From: Liquorilactobacillus satsumensis DSM 16230 = JCM 12392
Lineage (GTDB): Bacteria > Bacillota > Bacilli > Lactobacillales > Lactobacillaceae
Length of the DNA: 45,741 nucleotides
Assembly (NCBI RefSeq): GCF_001435195.1
Contig: NZ_AZFQ01000052.1
Location: 7,095 to 52,835 of the forward strand
Direction of reading: 5' to 3'
In this document: piece by piece, positions 33,378 to 45,688 of the stretch
How positions within the stretch are numbered: position 1 is the first letter of the stretch
How the letters are laid out: each line of letters begins with the position of its first letter
Made by a program: the position numbers and the translations under genes
Notes under the pieces: model-generated
What the model saw: the letters and a program-made list of their open reading frames with translations, nothing else
Database searches by the model: none
What the model was told of the DNA's origin: nothing

Positions 33378-34019
33378 TTATTCTATTTCAATAATTTTAA
33401 ACTTTCCGTTTTCATAATCCACTCTGCTAAGATGCGTATTTTGCAACAGGAGAAATGGAAGATTGCCACTAAGGTTTTCGATAAAAACTGACAAGATAAG
33501 TGCGTGTGACACAATTAAAATATTGCCGCCTTGAGCTTCATATTTTTTCCCCAGTTGCATTAATGTTCTAGTAATCCGCTGATTTAATTCTTGTGCATTT
33601 TCAACTTTGAAACCATGATTGGCACTTTTAAAAAGATCAACAACGCGTGAAACTCGCTTTGGTCCCCGCACAATTGAAAAGATTTGGCCAGGTTTAACTT
33701 TACTTAAAACTGCCGGAATCATTCGCCGATTTTTCATTTCTTCATAAGAACCAAAGCTCAATTCTCTAAGACCTGGATCACAGTGAATCGCAGGCCGCGG
33801 TCCTTGATTCTCCGCAATGATGATCTCAGCAGTTGCCTGAGTTCTTTTTAAGTCACTGGCATAGACTGCTCGAAATTCAACTTGATTCAACCGCTTTCCT
33901 AACTTATAAGCTCTTGCAGCCCCCTTTTTAGTCAACGGAGAATCTGTAATTCCTTGAAGCCTGTGCATTCTATTTAATCTTGTTTGACCATGCCGAACCA
34001 AATAAAAATGAACTACCAC
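33378..34019 (-). CDS. Histidine phosphatase (phosphoglycerate mutase-like)
   Basis: About 213 residues from the GTG at 34019, 8 bases after GGGAGG. Catalytic YLVRHGQTRLN (RHG), the second core Arg in SDLKRTQATAEI, Glu in LRELSFGSYEEM and the distal His in IVSHALILSV. The broad family includes sugar and cofactor phosphatases; the lack of a true PGM length and loop suggests a phosphatase. It probably heads a unit with the serine hydrolase and manA. Confidence 0.88.
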   Translation of the reverse strand: MVVHFYLVRHGQTRLNRMHRLQGITDSPLTKKGAARAYKLGKRLNQVEFRAVYASDLKRTQATAEIIIAENQGPRPAIHCDPGLRELSFGSYEEMKNRRMIPAVLSKVKPGQIFSIVRGPKRVSRVVDLFKSANHGFKVENAQELNQRITRTLMQLGKKYEAQGGNILIVSHALILSVFIENLSGNLPFLLLQNTHLSRVDYENGKFKIIEIE

Positions 34020-34095
34020 TGTGATCACCTCCCATCTCCAACTAAAAAAATTTCAAGATCTTACAGGAACAGTTCAATTATACCAAAATTACTGC

Positions 34096-34101
34096 TACAA
34101 T
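34096..34101 (+). promoter_or_regulatory. Extended -10 for the small gene at 34130
   Basis: TGCTACAAT with TTCAAT 17 bases before the hexamer, about 30 bases ahead of the start codon. Confidence 0.4.
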
Positions 34102-34129
34102 TGAGCTAAACATTAAAGGAATGATAATT

Positions 34130-34459
34130 GTGGCAAGCAACTCTGATTCTATTTTCCATCTGTTGTCATTTTTAAAACGACACCCTGATAAATTTCGAAT
34201 CTTAAAAACCGGCTACAACAATGTGGTCAGACTAAGTGTCAGCGCAGATGCTCCTGTCGCAGATGCAGATCTTTATTTCCCACAAGATCGTTTAATGGTC
34301 AATCGCTTAAGCGACGATTTTGTAGCGCAACATGGCGCATTGCTCGACTTTTACATGCAAAAAATGCAGCTGCCTAAAAAGGGCTTCCTTGAAACTTGGG
34401 TAACAACTGCCTACCTGTCACAAAAAGATCGCTATTTTATTGAACTTTCTTTTGAATAA
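34130..34459 (+). CDS. Small conserved-looking protein, unknown
   Basis: About 109 residues from a GTG at 34130, 9 bases after AAAGGA; the ATG three codons earlier touches that site. The protein is soluble and mixed alpha/beta, with no cysteine in the part examined, no membrane segment and no recognised motif. It has its own promoter and a good terminator, which supports a real single-gene unit. It is divergent from the histidine phosphatase gene. Confidence 0.65.
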   Translation: MASNSDSIFHLLSFLKRHPDKFRILKTGYNNVVRLSVSADAPVADADLYFPQDRLMVNRLSDDFVAQHGALLDFYMQKMQLPKKGFLETWVTTAYLSQKDRYFIELSFE

Positions 34460-34464
34460 AAAAT

Positions 34465-34513
34465 AACAGCCGGTAACAACTGGTAAAACCAGACACCACA
34501 GGCTGTTTTATTA
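34465..34513 (+). terminator. Terminator after the small gene
   Basis: AACAGCC (34465-34471) pairs with GGCTGTT (34501-34507), with an inner CTGGT/ACCAG hairpin, then TTATTATT. It also faces the end of the MFS gene. Confidence 0.7.
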
Positions 34514-34559
34514 TTCAATTTTTTTGCCAATGAAACCTTTAGTACTACAGTCTGTTCAA

Positions 34560-35765
34560 TCAACTATGTTGCACTACGCGGTAAACAACCACCAAATTCA
34601 ATAGAATTAACAATGAAGTTACCAAGAAGACACTTTGATAATCAAAGAGGCTTGAGACTAACGATCCCAGCAGTGGACCTACAACCCCGCCAGTTGCTTG
34701 AAACGATTGATTATAGCTAAAAACCCTGCCAAAAGCTTCAGCCGGTACATCAATTGTCAAAATAGTTTGAACTGCCGGTAACAAGGCCGCGCTTGAAAGT
34801 CCAAGAATAAAACGCAAGCCGCCCAATTGCCAAGGAGTGGTTACAAAGAACATTGGCACAAAAACTAAAATTGTAATCAATAAGCCAAAGATTAGGACTT
34901 TCTCTGGTTTGCTACGATCCATCAGATGTCCCACTTTAGATGCAACTAAGAGCGTGCCAAAACCTGGCATTGCAGCAACCACCCCACTTATTAGCGAAAC
35001 ATTTCCCTGATTATGCATCAGTTCGCGGACAAACAAACTAATAATTGGGGCGATCGACATCAGTGAAGATTGTACCAGTAAAGTCGTTAGAAACATCGTA
35101 ATAATCAAGCGTCGATTTGCTAGCCCCTTAAAAATCACCGCCATCGATTTCATCTTCTTAGCCGGAATTGGTTTAAAGTGTTCCTTGGTATACAGGAAAG
35201 TCAACCCAAAAACCACGGCCATCAAGATTCCTGTGATAAAGAAAGTCCCACGATAGCCAACAAAGCCAGCAATTAGCCCTCCAAAAAGAGGTCCTAACAG
35301 TGTCCCTGAAACATTTGCTGTCATCAAATTACCCATGACCTGTCCACTTTTTTCGTGAGTTGTCTCAGCCGCCATCAACGCTGTAGCGTTATTAATGTAA
35401 CCAGAAAATGCCCCTTGCAAGAGCCGCAGTAAAATGACCATCCACACACTATGGGCAGTTCCAATTAGAAAAATAGTACATGCCATAACACCTGATGCAC
35501 GCAAACACATCAATTTTCTTCCTTTTCTGTCAGCTAAACTCCCCCAAAAAGGCGAAACAATTGCCTGTGAAAGATACGTAATTGAAAAAGCTACACCTGA
35601 ATATAAGTTCAACTGCCAATTGTTAAAATGTCCTAAAGTATCCAAGTAAAGTGAAATGAAGGGCATCGTCATTGAATAACCCAAGGCTGTAATAAAGCAG
35701 CCAAACCAGAGCGTTAGGAAACTGCGCCGCCAAACATTTGGTTCCTGATTTCCCTCTTTATACAT
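34560..35765 (-). CDS. MFS drug-efflux-type transporter
   Basis: 401 residues with 12 predicted helices. The N-terminal helix FGCFITALGYSMTMPFISLYL is followed by loop 2-3 motif A (GSLADRKGRKLM). Motif C-like glycine/proline repeats occur in helix 5 (SGTLLGPLFGGLIAGFVG). This is the proton-antiport multidrug type (MdtG/NorA-like), with substrate unknown. GGGAG lies 10 bases before the ATG. A short inverted repeat overlaps its promoter region, which hints at control by a local repressor, though none is adjacent. Confidence 0.88.
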   Translation of the reverse strand: MYKEGNQEPNVWRRSFLTLWFGCFITALGYSMTMPFISLYLDTLGHFNNWQLNLYSGVAFSITYLSQAIVSPFWGSLADRKGRKLMCLRASGVMACTIFLIGTAHSVWMVILLRLLQGAFSGYINNATALMAAETTHEKSGQVMGNLMTANVSGTLLGPLFGGLIAGFVGYRGTFFITGILMAVVFGLTFLYTKEHFKPIPAKKMKSMAVIFKGLANRRLIITMFLTTLLVQSSLMSIAPIISLFVRELMHNQGNVSLISGVVAAMPGFGTLLVASKVGHLMDRSKPEKVLIFGLLITILVFVPMFFVTTPWQLGGLRFILGLSSAALLPAVQTILTIDVPAEAFGRVFSYNQSFQATGGVVGPLLGSLVSSLFDYQSVFLVTSLLILLNLVVVYRVVQHS

Positions 35766-35809
35766 TCAACTGAAACTCCCTCCAAAAGAAAAATAAACAA
35801 TTATTATCG

Positions 35810-35825
35810 TACCATTAATTTGGTA
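35810..35825. promoter_or_regulatory. Possible operator of the MFS gene
   Basis: TACCA-6-TGGTA inverted repeat immediately upstream of a minus-strand TACGAT that can serve as -10. Short, so suggestive only. Confidence 0.3.
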
Positions 35826-35916
35826 ATTAGCCTATTTAAAGTTTTTAGAAAAAATTTCAAATTTGCATAGCAATGTTAAAAAGTCCGCATTCGCCAAAAA
35901 ATCAAACAAACAAAAA

Positions 35917-35955
35917 GGGTCACCAAAAGCATTCGCTAATTGCAACCCTTATTAT
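35917..35955 (-). terminator. Hairpin in the bglA-MFS gap
   Basis: On the minus strand AAGGGT pairs with ACCCTT across about 23 bases, followed by TTTGTTTG. A second hairpin of about 13 pairs lies at 35972-36011 (GCAAGCACCTACA with TGTA..GGTACTTGC). Together they probably end the bgl transcript. The rest of 35766-36207 is AT-rich without a gene. Confidence 0.45.
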
Positions 35956-36207
35956 GAGAAATATTGTAATGGCAAGCACCTACAATCAGGGAGAATGTAA
36001 GTGGTACTTGCTATATTTATTAAAATAACAGATGAGTGGTCTAAACACAATCCAAGCAATTCAAAAAAATTAATTCAAAAGAATTTTGCTTATTCGACTT
36101 TTTCATCGAAAAAAGGATCCCCTTTCAACTGTTAAGTCTTAAGTTCCAACAACCCTGCCATTTCAAAAATTCTGAATATTTACAATTTTTTTAACGCCTG
36201 TGCAACT

Positions 36208-39618
<3,411 letters not shown>

Positions 39619-39623
39619 CACTG

Positions 39624-40478
39624 TTATTCAGCTTGTTGATTAAGTTCATCTATGATTCTTTGGATATGCATCGTTAAATAAATCTGTTCGTTTAAAGACA
39701 ATTCAATTTTCATTTTAGTTTTAATAAAAAGTGCTACCTTTTTAGTGCATTCATATGACGTCGGATATTTGCGGACTAAATGTTCCAATAAAAACCGATC
39801 ACCCTCTTCAATTGTTTTCACTCGATGTTGCAACATCCGCTCGGTCAAAAAACGTAAGTGAACCAGGAAACGACGATAACTAATTGATTCAAGCTTAAAT
39901 GTGATTTTTAGTTGATACTGCACAATCTGCAGGATATCCCCGATCAACGCCGTCATTTTAGCGGTCCCATTACTTTCAGGATGTTCCCAACTGTTCTCAA
40001 CGAACTTCATTGCAATGAAACCTGCTTCATCTGACGGTAAATCCACCGCAAATTGCTCATTTATTAGTTCAAGTGCTTTTTCACCGGTCTGATATTCTGC
40101 CGGATAATAATTTTTAATCTCCCACAAAATTTCATTACGGATTTTTTGCTTATTTTGATAACGTGTTACAGCAAAACTGATATGATCCATCAATGAGATC
40201 AGCAGATAATCATTAAACTTTGTATTTAATTCATCTGAGGCCATCTGCACAATTTTAGCGGCAAGTTCCAAATAGGCTGGAGAAACATCACTAAGCAAGT
40301 CATGGAATAATGAAAACCATTTATCATCTGTAGGTGCAAAAACTTGTTCAATTTTACTTTGATCGACCTCCATTCCACGCTTTTTCTGAAAACCGATTCC
40401 ACGTCCTAACAAAACGACTTCCTGCTTTTTTTCTGCAGCTAAAAGAACGTTATTGTTAAAAATCTGCTTAATCTTCAT
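39624..40478 (-). CDS. bglG: BglG/LicT-family transcription antiterminator
   Basis: 284 residues. The N-terminal RNA-binding domain (MKIKQIFNNNVLLAAE, EVVLLGRGIGFQKKRG, residues 1-55) is followed by PRD1 (~65-170, His in LMDHISFAV) and PRD2 (~175-284, with LTMHIQRI and HLRFLTERM). PTS phosphorylation of the PRDs sets activity: EIIBgl inhibits via PRD1 and HPr activates via PRD2. It lies between the two RAT sites, so it probably controls its own expression as well as bglPA. Confidence 0.95.
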   Translation of the reverse strand: MKIKQIFNNNVLLAAEKKQEVVLLGRGIGFQKKRGMEVDQSKIEQVFAPTDDKWFSLFHDLLSDVSPAYLELAAKIVQMASDELNTKFNDYLLISLMDHISFAVTRYQNKQKIRNEILWEIKNYYPAEYQTGEKALELINEQFAVDLPSDEAGFIAMKFVENSWEHPESNGTAKMTALIGDILQIVQYQLKITFKLESISYRRFLVHLRFLTERMLQHRVKTIEEGDRFLLEHLVRKYPTSYECTKKVALFIKTKMKIELSLNEQIYLTMHIQRIIDELNQQAE

Positions 40479-40505
40479 CTCTTCGTCTCCAGTATTTTAA
40501 TAAAA

Positions 40506-40576
40506 TAAAAAACCTGCACACCCTTCTTTCGGATAACCGCTTAATTGGCCATGCCGAAAACCGTGTGTCAGGTTTT
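40506..40576 (-). terminator. Conditional terminator before bglG
   Basis: AACCTGACACACGG on the minus strand pairs with GGGTGTGCAGGTT, then a run of T. Between the arms is a GGTTTTCGGCATGGCC-type second hairpin. It overlaps the RAT site at 40571. Confidence 0.8.
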
Positions 40577-40605
40577 GCCCACTTTAATGTTAGCGGTAAC
40601 AATCC
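40571..40605 (-). promoter_or_regulatory. RAT antiterminator site upstream of bglG
   Basis: Minus strand GGATTGTTACCGCTAACA to GTGGGCAAAACC, 35 bases. The two ends match the LicT consensus exactly (GGATTGTTAC, GGCAAAACC); the apical loop is about six bases longer than in the bglP site. Confidence 0.85.
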
Positions 40606-40618
40606 TTCAACAAAAGTA

Positions 40619-40647
40619 ATCATACACCCTGATTATTGTTTTTGCAA
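40619..40647 (-). promoter_or_regulatory. Promoter of the bgl operon
   Basis: TTGCAA (40642-40647) and TATGAT (40619-40624) with a 17-base spacer on the minus strand, directly ahead of the RAT site. Just upstream TTGAAAGCCCTTCAA (40656-40670) is one base short of a CcpA cre-like palindrome, so catabolite control is possible. Confidence 0.65.
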
Positions 40648-40670
40648 GTGCTTTTTTGAAAGCCCTTCAA

Positions 40671-40970
40671 TTAAGATAACACTTGGCGTTCGATTATGCT
40701 GGAATTTAAAAACCAATAAGCATGATAATCACCCGTTAATTTAGAATACGGAAACGGTTTTCTCCCCATTTGCACAAGCTGTTCATTCAAATATTGCCGC
40801 AAAATCCAGGGATCTTCAATTGCAACATTTTCAAGTTTTAAGATTTCAGCAACTCTCTGGGGGGTTGTTCCTAATTGTATCGCAACTTCAGCCAAAGACT
40901 TTCCTAGTAACCTGAAATTACTCTGCAATTCGTTAATTGTTCTTTCACGTTCTTTTTTATTTAACGACAT
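40671..40970 (-). CDS. DUF2316 family protein
   Basis: About 99 residues from MSLNKKERERTI, with AAAGGTG about 8 bases upstream. Resembles the DUF2316 family: an N-terminal helix, a helix-turn-helix-like KSLAEVAIQLGTTPQRVAEIL, a middle EDPWILRQYLNEQL, and the C-terminal PFPYSKLTGDYHAYWFLNSSIIERQ. It may bind DNA, but this is unproven. It lies upstream of the bgl promoter on the same strand; no functional link is evident. Confidence 0.7.
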   Translation of the reverse strand: MSLNKKERERTINELQSNFRLLGKSLAEVAIQLGTTPQRVAEILKLENVAIEDPWILRQYLNEQLVQMGRKPFPYSKLTGDYHAYWFLNSSIIERQVLS

Positions 40971-41077
40971 TTCACGCACACCTTTCCACTTCGATTGCAG
41001 TTATGATACTCTTTTAACTAACTTAAGGCAATTAATCAGAATTAACTGCAAGCCTGTCTCACCTGTACCCAAAAATA

Positions 41078-41115
41078 AGAGGTTCCAACAAAATCGTAAT
41101 TTTGTCAAAACCTCT
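41078..41115. terminator. Diverged palindrome-family hairpin before the DUF2316 gene
   Basis: GAGGTT and ACAAAAT on one arm pair with ATTTTGT and AACCTC on the other, with a 3x3 internal loop: 13 pairs, T-rich 3' end on the plus strand and A/T-rich on the minus strand. It ends the gene at 41159-41422. Confidence 0.5.
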
Positions 41116-41158
41116 CAATTATTCTTCATTTACGCCTTAAAAACTGCCAAGCGCTTCA

Positions 41159-41422
41159 TCAATCATCAAGATCACGCTCAATATCTAACCCGTAGATCTT
41201 GCTAACAGGTGTATCTTTTGCAAGCGGATGTACCACTAAAACTGCAATGGCACCTTTTTCACTTACATATCCAGCAAAAAGGGCAACTTCTTCCACCTGA
41301 TAGGCTAAGCCGTCAGAGTTATAGATATATTGACCTGCAACAGGCATGCTTTCAAAGCTGACCTTGTTCATGCGGTAGTATCCCTCATCACGACTATGCA
41401 TTACCAGTAAAACTTTGAACAT
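41159..41422 (-). CDS. Small protein, unknown
   Basis: 87 residues, AGAGGTGG upstream. Beta-rich with no membrane segment: MFKVLLVMHSRDEGYYRMN, AGQYIYNSDGLAYQVEEV, AIAVLVVHPLAKD. The acidic C-terminus ends DIERDLDD. The layout suggests a compact single domain. It follows glnQ by 80 bases on the same strand, so it may be cotranscribed with glnPQ, but no function can be assigned. Confidence 0.6.
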   Translation of the reverse strand: MFKVLLVMHSRDEGYYRMNKVSFESMPVAGQYIYNSDGLAYQVEEVALFAGYVSEKGAIAVLVVHPLAKDTPVSKIYGLDIERDLDD

Positions 41423-41501
41423 TGCTGACCACCTCTTAAAAATTGAAAGTCACAAACCGTAGTCGCTCCCTAAAAGAGATGCTCTGCACCACACAGTCTA
41501 A

Positions 41502-42242
41502 TTAGACATTGATAACCTTCTCCAAAAATGACTTTGTCCGTTCATTTTGTGGATTATCAAAGATCGCATCCGGACTGCCTTCTTCCATGACTTTTCCATC
41601 AGCCATAAAGACAACTCGATCAGCAACTTCTTTAGCAAAGCCCATTTCATGTGTGACAACCACCATTGTCATTCCATCTTTTGCAAGATCTTTCATGACA
41701 GCAAGAACATCCCCGACCATCTCAGGATCTAGTGCGGACGTCGGTTCATCAAATAACATTATATCAGGTTTCATCGCAAGTGCACGTGCAATGGCTACAC
41801 GCTGTTTTTGACCACCTGAAAGTGATTGTGGCATGGCTTCGTACTTATCTTCAAGCCCAACTGTCTGTAATAACTTTTTGGCTAAGGCGCGCGCTTCTTC
41901 TTTGTTATCTTTGCCTAACTCCGTGGGTGCTAGTTCAATGTTTTCACCAACCGTCAGGTTATTGAAAAGATTAAAGTGCTGAAAAACCATGCCGATATTT
42001 TGACGAGCCTTATCAATATCTGTACTCTTGTCACTGATATCATTGCCATCAATCACAACTTTACCTGAGGTTGGTTCTTCAAGTCTGTTTAAACAACGTA
42101 GCAATGTACTTTTACCAGAACCAGATGGTCCGATTAGAACAACCACTTCATTGTTTGCAACTTTGAAATCAATTCCCTTTAGAACATGGTTGTCACCAAA
42201 ACTTTTATTTAAATCCGAGACATCAACTTTTAATGGTTTCAT
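41502..42242 (-). CDS. glnQ: Amino-acid ABC transporter ATPase
   Basis: 246 residues. Walker [17 protein letters not shown]-loop [12 protein letters not shown], signature [15 protein letters not shown], Walker [15 protein letters not shown] and the switch VVTHEMGFA: the polar amino-acid uptake branch (GlnQ/HisP type). It shares TAATG with the end of glnP, so translation is coupled. Confidence 0.94.
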   Translation of the reverse strand: MKPLKVDVSDLNKSFGDNHVLKGIDFKVANNEVVVLIGPSGSGKSTLLRCLNRLEEPTSGKVVIDGNDISDKSTDIDKARQNIGMVFQHFNLFNNLTVGENIELAPTELGKDNKEEARALAKKLLQTVGLEDKYEAMPQSLSGGQKQRVAIARALAMKPDIMLFDEPTSALDPEMVGDVLAVMKDLAKDGMTMVVVTHEMGFAKEVADRVVFMADGKVMEEGSPDAIFDNPQNERTKSFLEKVINV

Positions 42243-43699
42243 TAGTCTTTGACCCTCCGTTCAACCCATTTGGACAATAATGTTAAGACAGTGATAATCA
42301 CCAAATAGATCACCGCAATAATTGTCCAGATTTTAAAGCCCTCTAAGTTACGGGCAATGATAATCTTCCCAGTCTGAGTAAGTTCAAGAATTCCAATTAT
42401 TGACAGAATGGAAGTATCTTTTAAGGTAATGATAAACTGATTAATAAATGAAGGTACCATAATCTTCAAACCTTGTGGCAAAATAACCCTGCGCATAGCT
42501 TTTCCAAATGGAAGGCCCAAGCTACGTGCTGCCTCCATCTGTCCAACATCTACGGCCTCGATTCCACCCTTAACAAAAGCAGCTGTATACGCCCCTTCAT
42601 TCAAAGTAAGGGTAATAATTCCTGCGACAAACGCTGGAATTTTCGAGCCAGTCAAACTTGGAATCCCATTATAAATAAATAATGCAAGCACAAGCAACGG
42701 TAACCCACGGAAAATATAAATTATGGTGGTGGAAGCACCTTGCGCAAATTTGCTAGGAAGTACCCCCAAAAGACCAATCAGCACACCGAAGATTGTTGCA
42801 CAAATAATTGAAACAACCGTCAATTCAATGGTTTCCCAGACACCGCTCAACAGAGCATCTTTATTTTGCTTAAGTAGACCAAAGAAGGTGTGGCTTTCTG
42901 CTTCACTTTTCTGATTAGAAGCTTTCTTTGAACTAGTCGCGGCAGCTCCAGTATACTTTTCAATAATCTGTGCGTACTTGCCGTTCTTCTTAAGCTTTTG
43001 CAACCCACTATTGAACTTGGCTAACAATTCCTGATTCTTGCCCTTTTGAACTGCAAATCCATATTTGCCCGTGTTCGTAGGTTTAGTAACAATCTTCAAG
43101 CCAAGACCAGTTTTAACTCCATAGTTCAAAACAGCACTGTCATCAAAACAAGCTGCTGAATTACCATTTTTGACATCGTTATAAACATTATCTGAGTCGT
43201 CAAAAGTCACGACCTTAAACCCGTAGCGATCTTTAATCGAATTGGCGTAATCAGCACCTGAGGTTCCGGTTTTAACTGCAACCCGTTTACCTTTTAATGC
43301 ACTCAAATTCTGAATGCTGCTCTTGGGAGCAACTGCCATGACAATCCCTGATTCATAGTATGGCGTTGAAAAATCAAATTTTTGCCGCCGTTCATCTGTA
43401 ATCGTCATCCCAGCAATCACACCATCAATTTGTCCTGAACTTAGTGACTGCACTGCGGCATTAAACCCAATTGGCTTAATGTCAACATTGAATCCCTCTT
43501 GTTTTGCAATTGCGCGAATCAATTCCATATCGATTCCGACATACTTGTTATTTGAGTTCGCATACACAAAAGGTGGGAAAGTCACGTCGGTCCCGATCGT
43601 ATATGTTTTTTCAGCAGCCTGGACTGTCGACTGTGAAAACATAATTCCAGCGATTGTAAAACTGAAAATACAGCTGAATAAAACAAAAATCTTTTTCAT
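42242..43699 (-). CDS. glnP: Glutamine-type ABC transporter, fused binding protein and permease
   Basis: 485 residues. Signal peptide (residues 1-28, ending VQAAE), one periplasmic-binding-protein domain (~33-255: [47 protein letters not shown]), then the permease (~275-485, five helices) with the EAA loop [21 protein letters not shown]. Lactococcal GlnP carries two fused binding domains; here there is one. Glutamine is likely, but other polar amino acids cannot be excluded. GGAG lies 8 bases before the ATG. Confidence 0.92.
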   Translation of the reverse strand: MKKIFVLFSCIFSFTIAGIMFSQSTVQAAEKTYTIGTDVTFPPFVYANSNNKYVGIDMELIRAIAKQEGFNVDIKPIGFNAAVQSLSSGQIDGVIAGMTITDERRQKFDFSTPYYESGIVMAVAPKSSIQNLSALKGKRVAVKTGTSGADYANSIKDRYGFKVVTFDDSDNVYNDVKNGNSAACFDDSAVLNYGVKTGLGLKIVTKPTNTGKYGFAVQKGKNQELLAKFNSGLQKLKKNGKYAQIIEKYTGAAATSSKKASNQKSEAESHTFFGLLKQNKDALLSGVWETIELTVVSIICATIFGVLIGLLGVLPSKFAQGASTTIIYIFRGLPLLVLALFIYNGIPSLTGSKIPAFVAGIITLTLNEGAYTAAFVKGGIEAVDVGQMEAARSLGLPFGKAMRRVILPQGLKIMVPSFINQFIITLKDTSILSIIGILELTQTGKIIIARNLEGFKIWTIIAVIYLVIITVLTLLSKWVERRVKD

Positions 43700-43731
43700 C
43701 TAACCTACTCCTATTTCTCATAATAGTTATA

Positions 43732-43740
43732 AGTATATCA
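43732..43740 (-). promoter_or_regulatory. Extended -10 for glnPQ
   Basis: TGATATACT on the minus strand (TATACT at 43732-43737), about 35 bases before the glnP ATG; no clear -35. Upstream, TGGAA/TTCCA (about 43850-43875) may end the L,D-transpeptidase transcript. Confidence 0.45.
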
Positions 43741-43883
43741 TAAAATTATCAGAGAAAGAGCAAGGACTTTGATGATAGCGGTTTATACTAACCAACACTT
43801 TGTCTTTCAAAGCTAAAAGCTTGCCAAACTTTTATAAGCAAAAACTTCAATGGAACTTTTCCTTCCATTTAATCTTTTATCCA

Positions 43884-44528
43884 TTATTTGATCACAACTT
43901 TTGTACCAACTTTTAAGTTTTCGTACATCCACTTTGCGTCCGGAACTGATAGACGCACACATCCATGAGAAGCAGCATGTTTCCCGAGCTTTTCAGCCTC
44001 GCTTACAATATAGTTGCCGCTTTGATCAGTGGGAACACTGTGGAAAAGATAGATCCCATGATCTTTCCAAGAAACCCAGTAATGTGCTCCTTCACCCGAA
44101 GCAGCATTATAGAAAAAGTCACCCTTTTCTTCTTGGACTGCATAAGTTCCAAGCGGAGTGCTATTGTCATCCGTCGCGGTTTTCTCCCCACTCCCGGTAG
44201 AAGCATACATCGTGTAGATAACTTTAGCACCATCTTTTAAATAAACCCGTTGATTTTTGGTAGAAACTTCAATCCAAAAATTCTGTACTTTACTTAAATC
44301 TGGATAAGCAACTGTTTCGGAAGATTTTCTCCAATCAATCGGGGTTCGCATTACTGATTTTTTTTGGGTCTTTTGTTTTTGAGCTTTTTGCTTTCCATTT
44401 GTTTTTACCGCCGTCTGCTTAGTAGAACTATCAGTTTTCTTTTGTGCTGTGGATTGCCCTGACAGTTTCCAACCGACCAATCCCAAAACAATTATCACTA
44501 GCACAACCAACGCAATGTTTCTTCTCAT
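43884..44528 (-). CDS. L,D-transpeptidase (YkuD domain)
   Basis: About 214 residues from MRRNIALVVLVIIVLGLVGW, with GGAGG 10 bases upstream. An N-terminal membrane anchor (1-23) and a Lys/Gln/Ser/Thr-rich linker (to ~65) precede the YkuD domain (~85-214) with the catalytic HAASHGCVRLSVPDAKWM (His, Gly, Cys, Arg). It also has KTATDDNSTPLGTY and WVSWKDHGIYLFHS. It makes or edits peptidoglycan cross-links outside the membrane and is insensitive to most penicillins. Confidence 0.93.
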   Translation of the reverse strand: MRRNIALVVLVIIVLGLVGWKLSGQSTAQKKTDSSTKQTAVKTNGKQKAQKQKTQKKSVMRTPIDWRKSSETVAYPDLSKVQNFWIEVSTKNQRVYLKDGAKVIYTMYASTGSGEKTATDDNSTPLGTYAVQEEKGDFFYNAASGEGAHYWVSWKDHGIYLFHSVPTDQSGNYIVSEAEKLGKHAASHGCVRLSVPDAKWMYENLKVGTKVVIK

Positions 44529-44614
44529 TTCCAATGTTCCTCCCAAAATAATCTGATTAGCTGTTTACTCAGATTCCAGCAAAATCAGTAATTCCAAAAT
44601 GCTGCGTCTTCAAC

Positions 44615-44678
44615 TGCTCGACATTAAAAAAATGTCAGCAAAAAAACTCCAACAACTGCATGAATAATTTTCATTATA
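44615..44678 (-). promoter_or_regulatory. Promoter and leader hairpin of the L,D-transpeptidase gene
   Basis: Minus strand TGTTATAAT (TATAAT 44673-44678) starts a leader of about 140 bases. It contains a 10-pair hairpin with one bulge at 44615-44640 (TGCTGACATT/AATGTCGAGCA). The remainder of 44529-44958 is AT-rich and without a gene. Confidence 0.4.
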
Positions 44679-44858
44679 ACAAATTCAGCACGCCTCGCCC
44701 CACTTTGAACCAGATTCTTTACAATTCTATTCTAATATTAGGCGCTAACTTACAAAAAATAACCAAATTTCGGAGATATTAATGAAATTTGAACTTTTTG
44801 CCGTTCATTTCCTGATCCGCCTTAATTTTTAACCATTTTTCTTTGATTTTATGTGTAA

Positions 44859-44888
44859 TTGCTTGCATAATAGCAGTGGTGTTAAAAT
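44859..44888 (+). promoter_or_regulatory. Putative promoter of the gene at 44959
   Basis: TTGCTT (44859-44864) and TAAAAT (44883-44888) with an 18-base spacer on the plus strand; leader about 65 bases. Confidence 0.4.
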
Positions 44889-44958
44889 AACGATTTCAAA
44901 ACAAAAACTTGAATTTAATTTTTTGCTATCTTAATGTCAGAAATGAGGTCCTTAATTT

Positions 44959-45654
44959 ATGAAACAGATCAATGAAAAAATTCCTAATTTATCGTCAAAA
45001 CTAAGATCCGATATTGTTGAAACCCCGGAAATTATTCGCCGCGTCTCTGGTATCAACCTTTTCGGTAAAAGAATCAAGAGCATTGTCTATACAACTGATG
45101 TAGCAGTGATTGCAAACTGCAATGCAGATGCCGTCTTAGTCGTATATCCTTGGACACCTAACACCCGAATCTTAGACGCAGTTTCAACAGTCTCGAATAT
45201 TCCAATCTTAGCTGGAATCGGTGGTGGCCTAACGAAGGGACTCCGTTCTGCCGTTGTCGGCTTTTTTGCTGAAGAAAGCGGTGCTCAGGCAGTGGTGCTG
45301 AACGCTCCCACAACCATTGAAACAATTCAGAGCGTGGTAAAAGTTGTCGATGTTCCGATCATCTATACAGTTGTCAATCAAAGTGTAGATCTTAAAGAAC
45401 GCATCGAAGCGGGCGTAAAAGCCTTCAATGTCGCTGGTGGTAAAGAAACACCTGCATTGGTTGCATGGGTTCGTCAAGAACTCAGTAAAAATGGGCTCGA
45501 TCCTAACTTCCCCATCATCGCTTCGGGAGGAAAAGGTGATGCACAGATTATGAAAACAATTGAAGCTGGAGCGAACGCAATTTCTTTCACAGCATATGGA
45601 GTGACCGAAGCCACATTTCAAAAAAAGATGGAGCAATATCGTCGCGAAAATTAA
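44959..45654 (+). CDS. TIM-barrel-like protein, role unknown
   Basis: 231 residues with GAGGT upstream. Regular beta/alpha alternation: AVIANCNADAVLVVYPW, IPILAGIGGGLTKGL, QAVVLNAPTTIETI, DVPIIYTVV, AFNVAGG, and FPIIASGGKGDAQIM followed by GANAISFTAYG. This is the pattern of (beta/alpha)8 phosphate-binding enzymes, with the GG near strand 7 as in ThiG/HisF-type barrels. No catalytic set could be assigned. Proteins like this are usually annotated only as hydrolase-like in lactobacilli. It stands alone and is followed by repeat copy E. Confidence 0.7.
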   Translation: MKQINEKIPNLSSKLRSDIVETPEIIRRVSGINLFGKRIKSIVYTTDVAVIANCNADAVLVVYPWTPNTRILDAVSTVSNIPILAGIGGGLTKGLRSAVVGFFAEESGAQAVVLNAPTTIETIQSVVKVVDVPIIYTVVNQSVDLKERIEAGVKAFNVAGGKETPALVAWVRQELSKNGLDPNFPIIASGGKGDAQIMKTIEAGANAISFTAYGVTEATFQKKMEQYRREN

Positions 45655-45688
45655 TTATTTTTAAGAGATACTCCAAAAATAAACTAGC

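Noticed and set aside
45229-45636. A 135-codon minus-strand frame
   Set aside because: It lies wholly antisense to the TIM-barrel-like gene, is rich in Cys/Phe/His, and has no Shine-Dalgarno.
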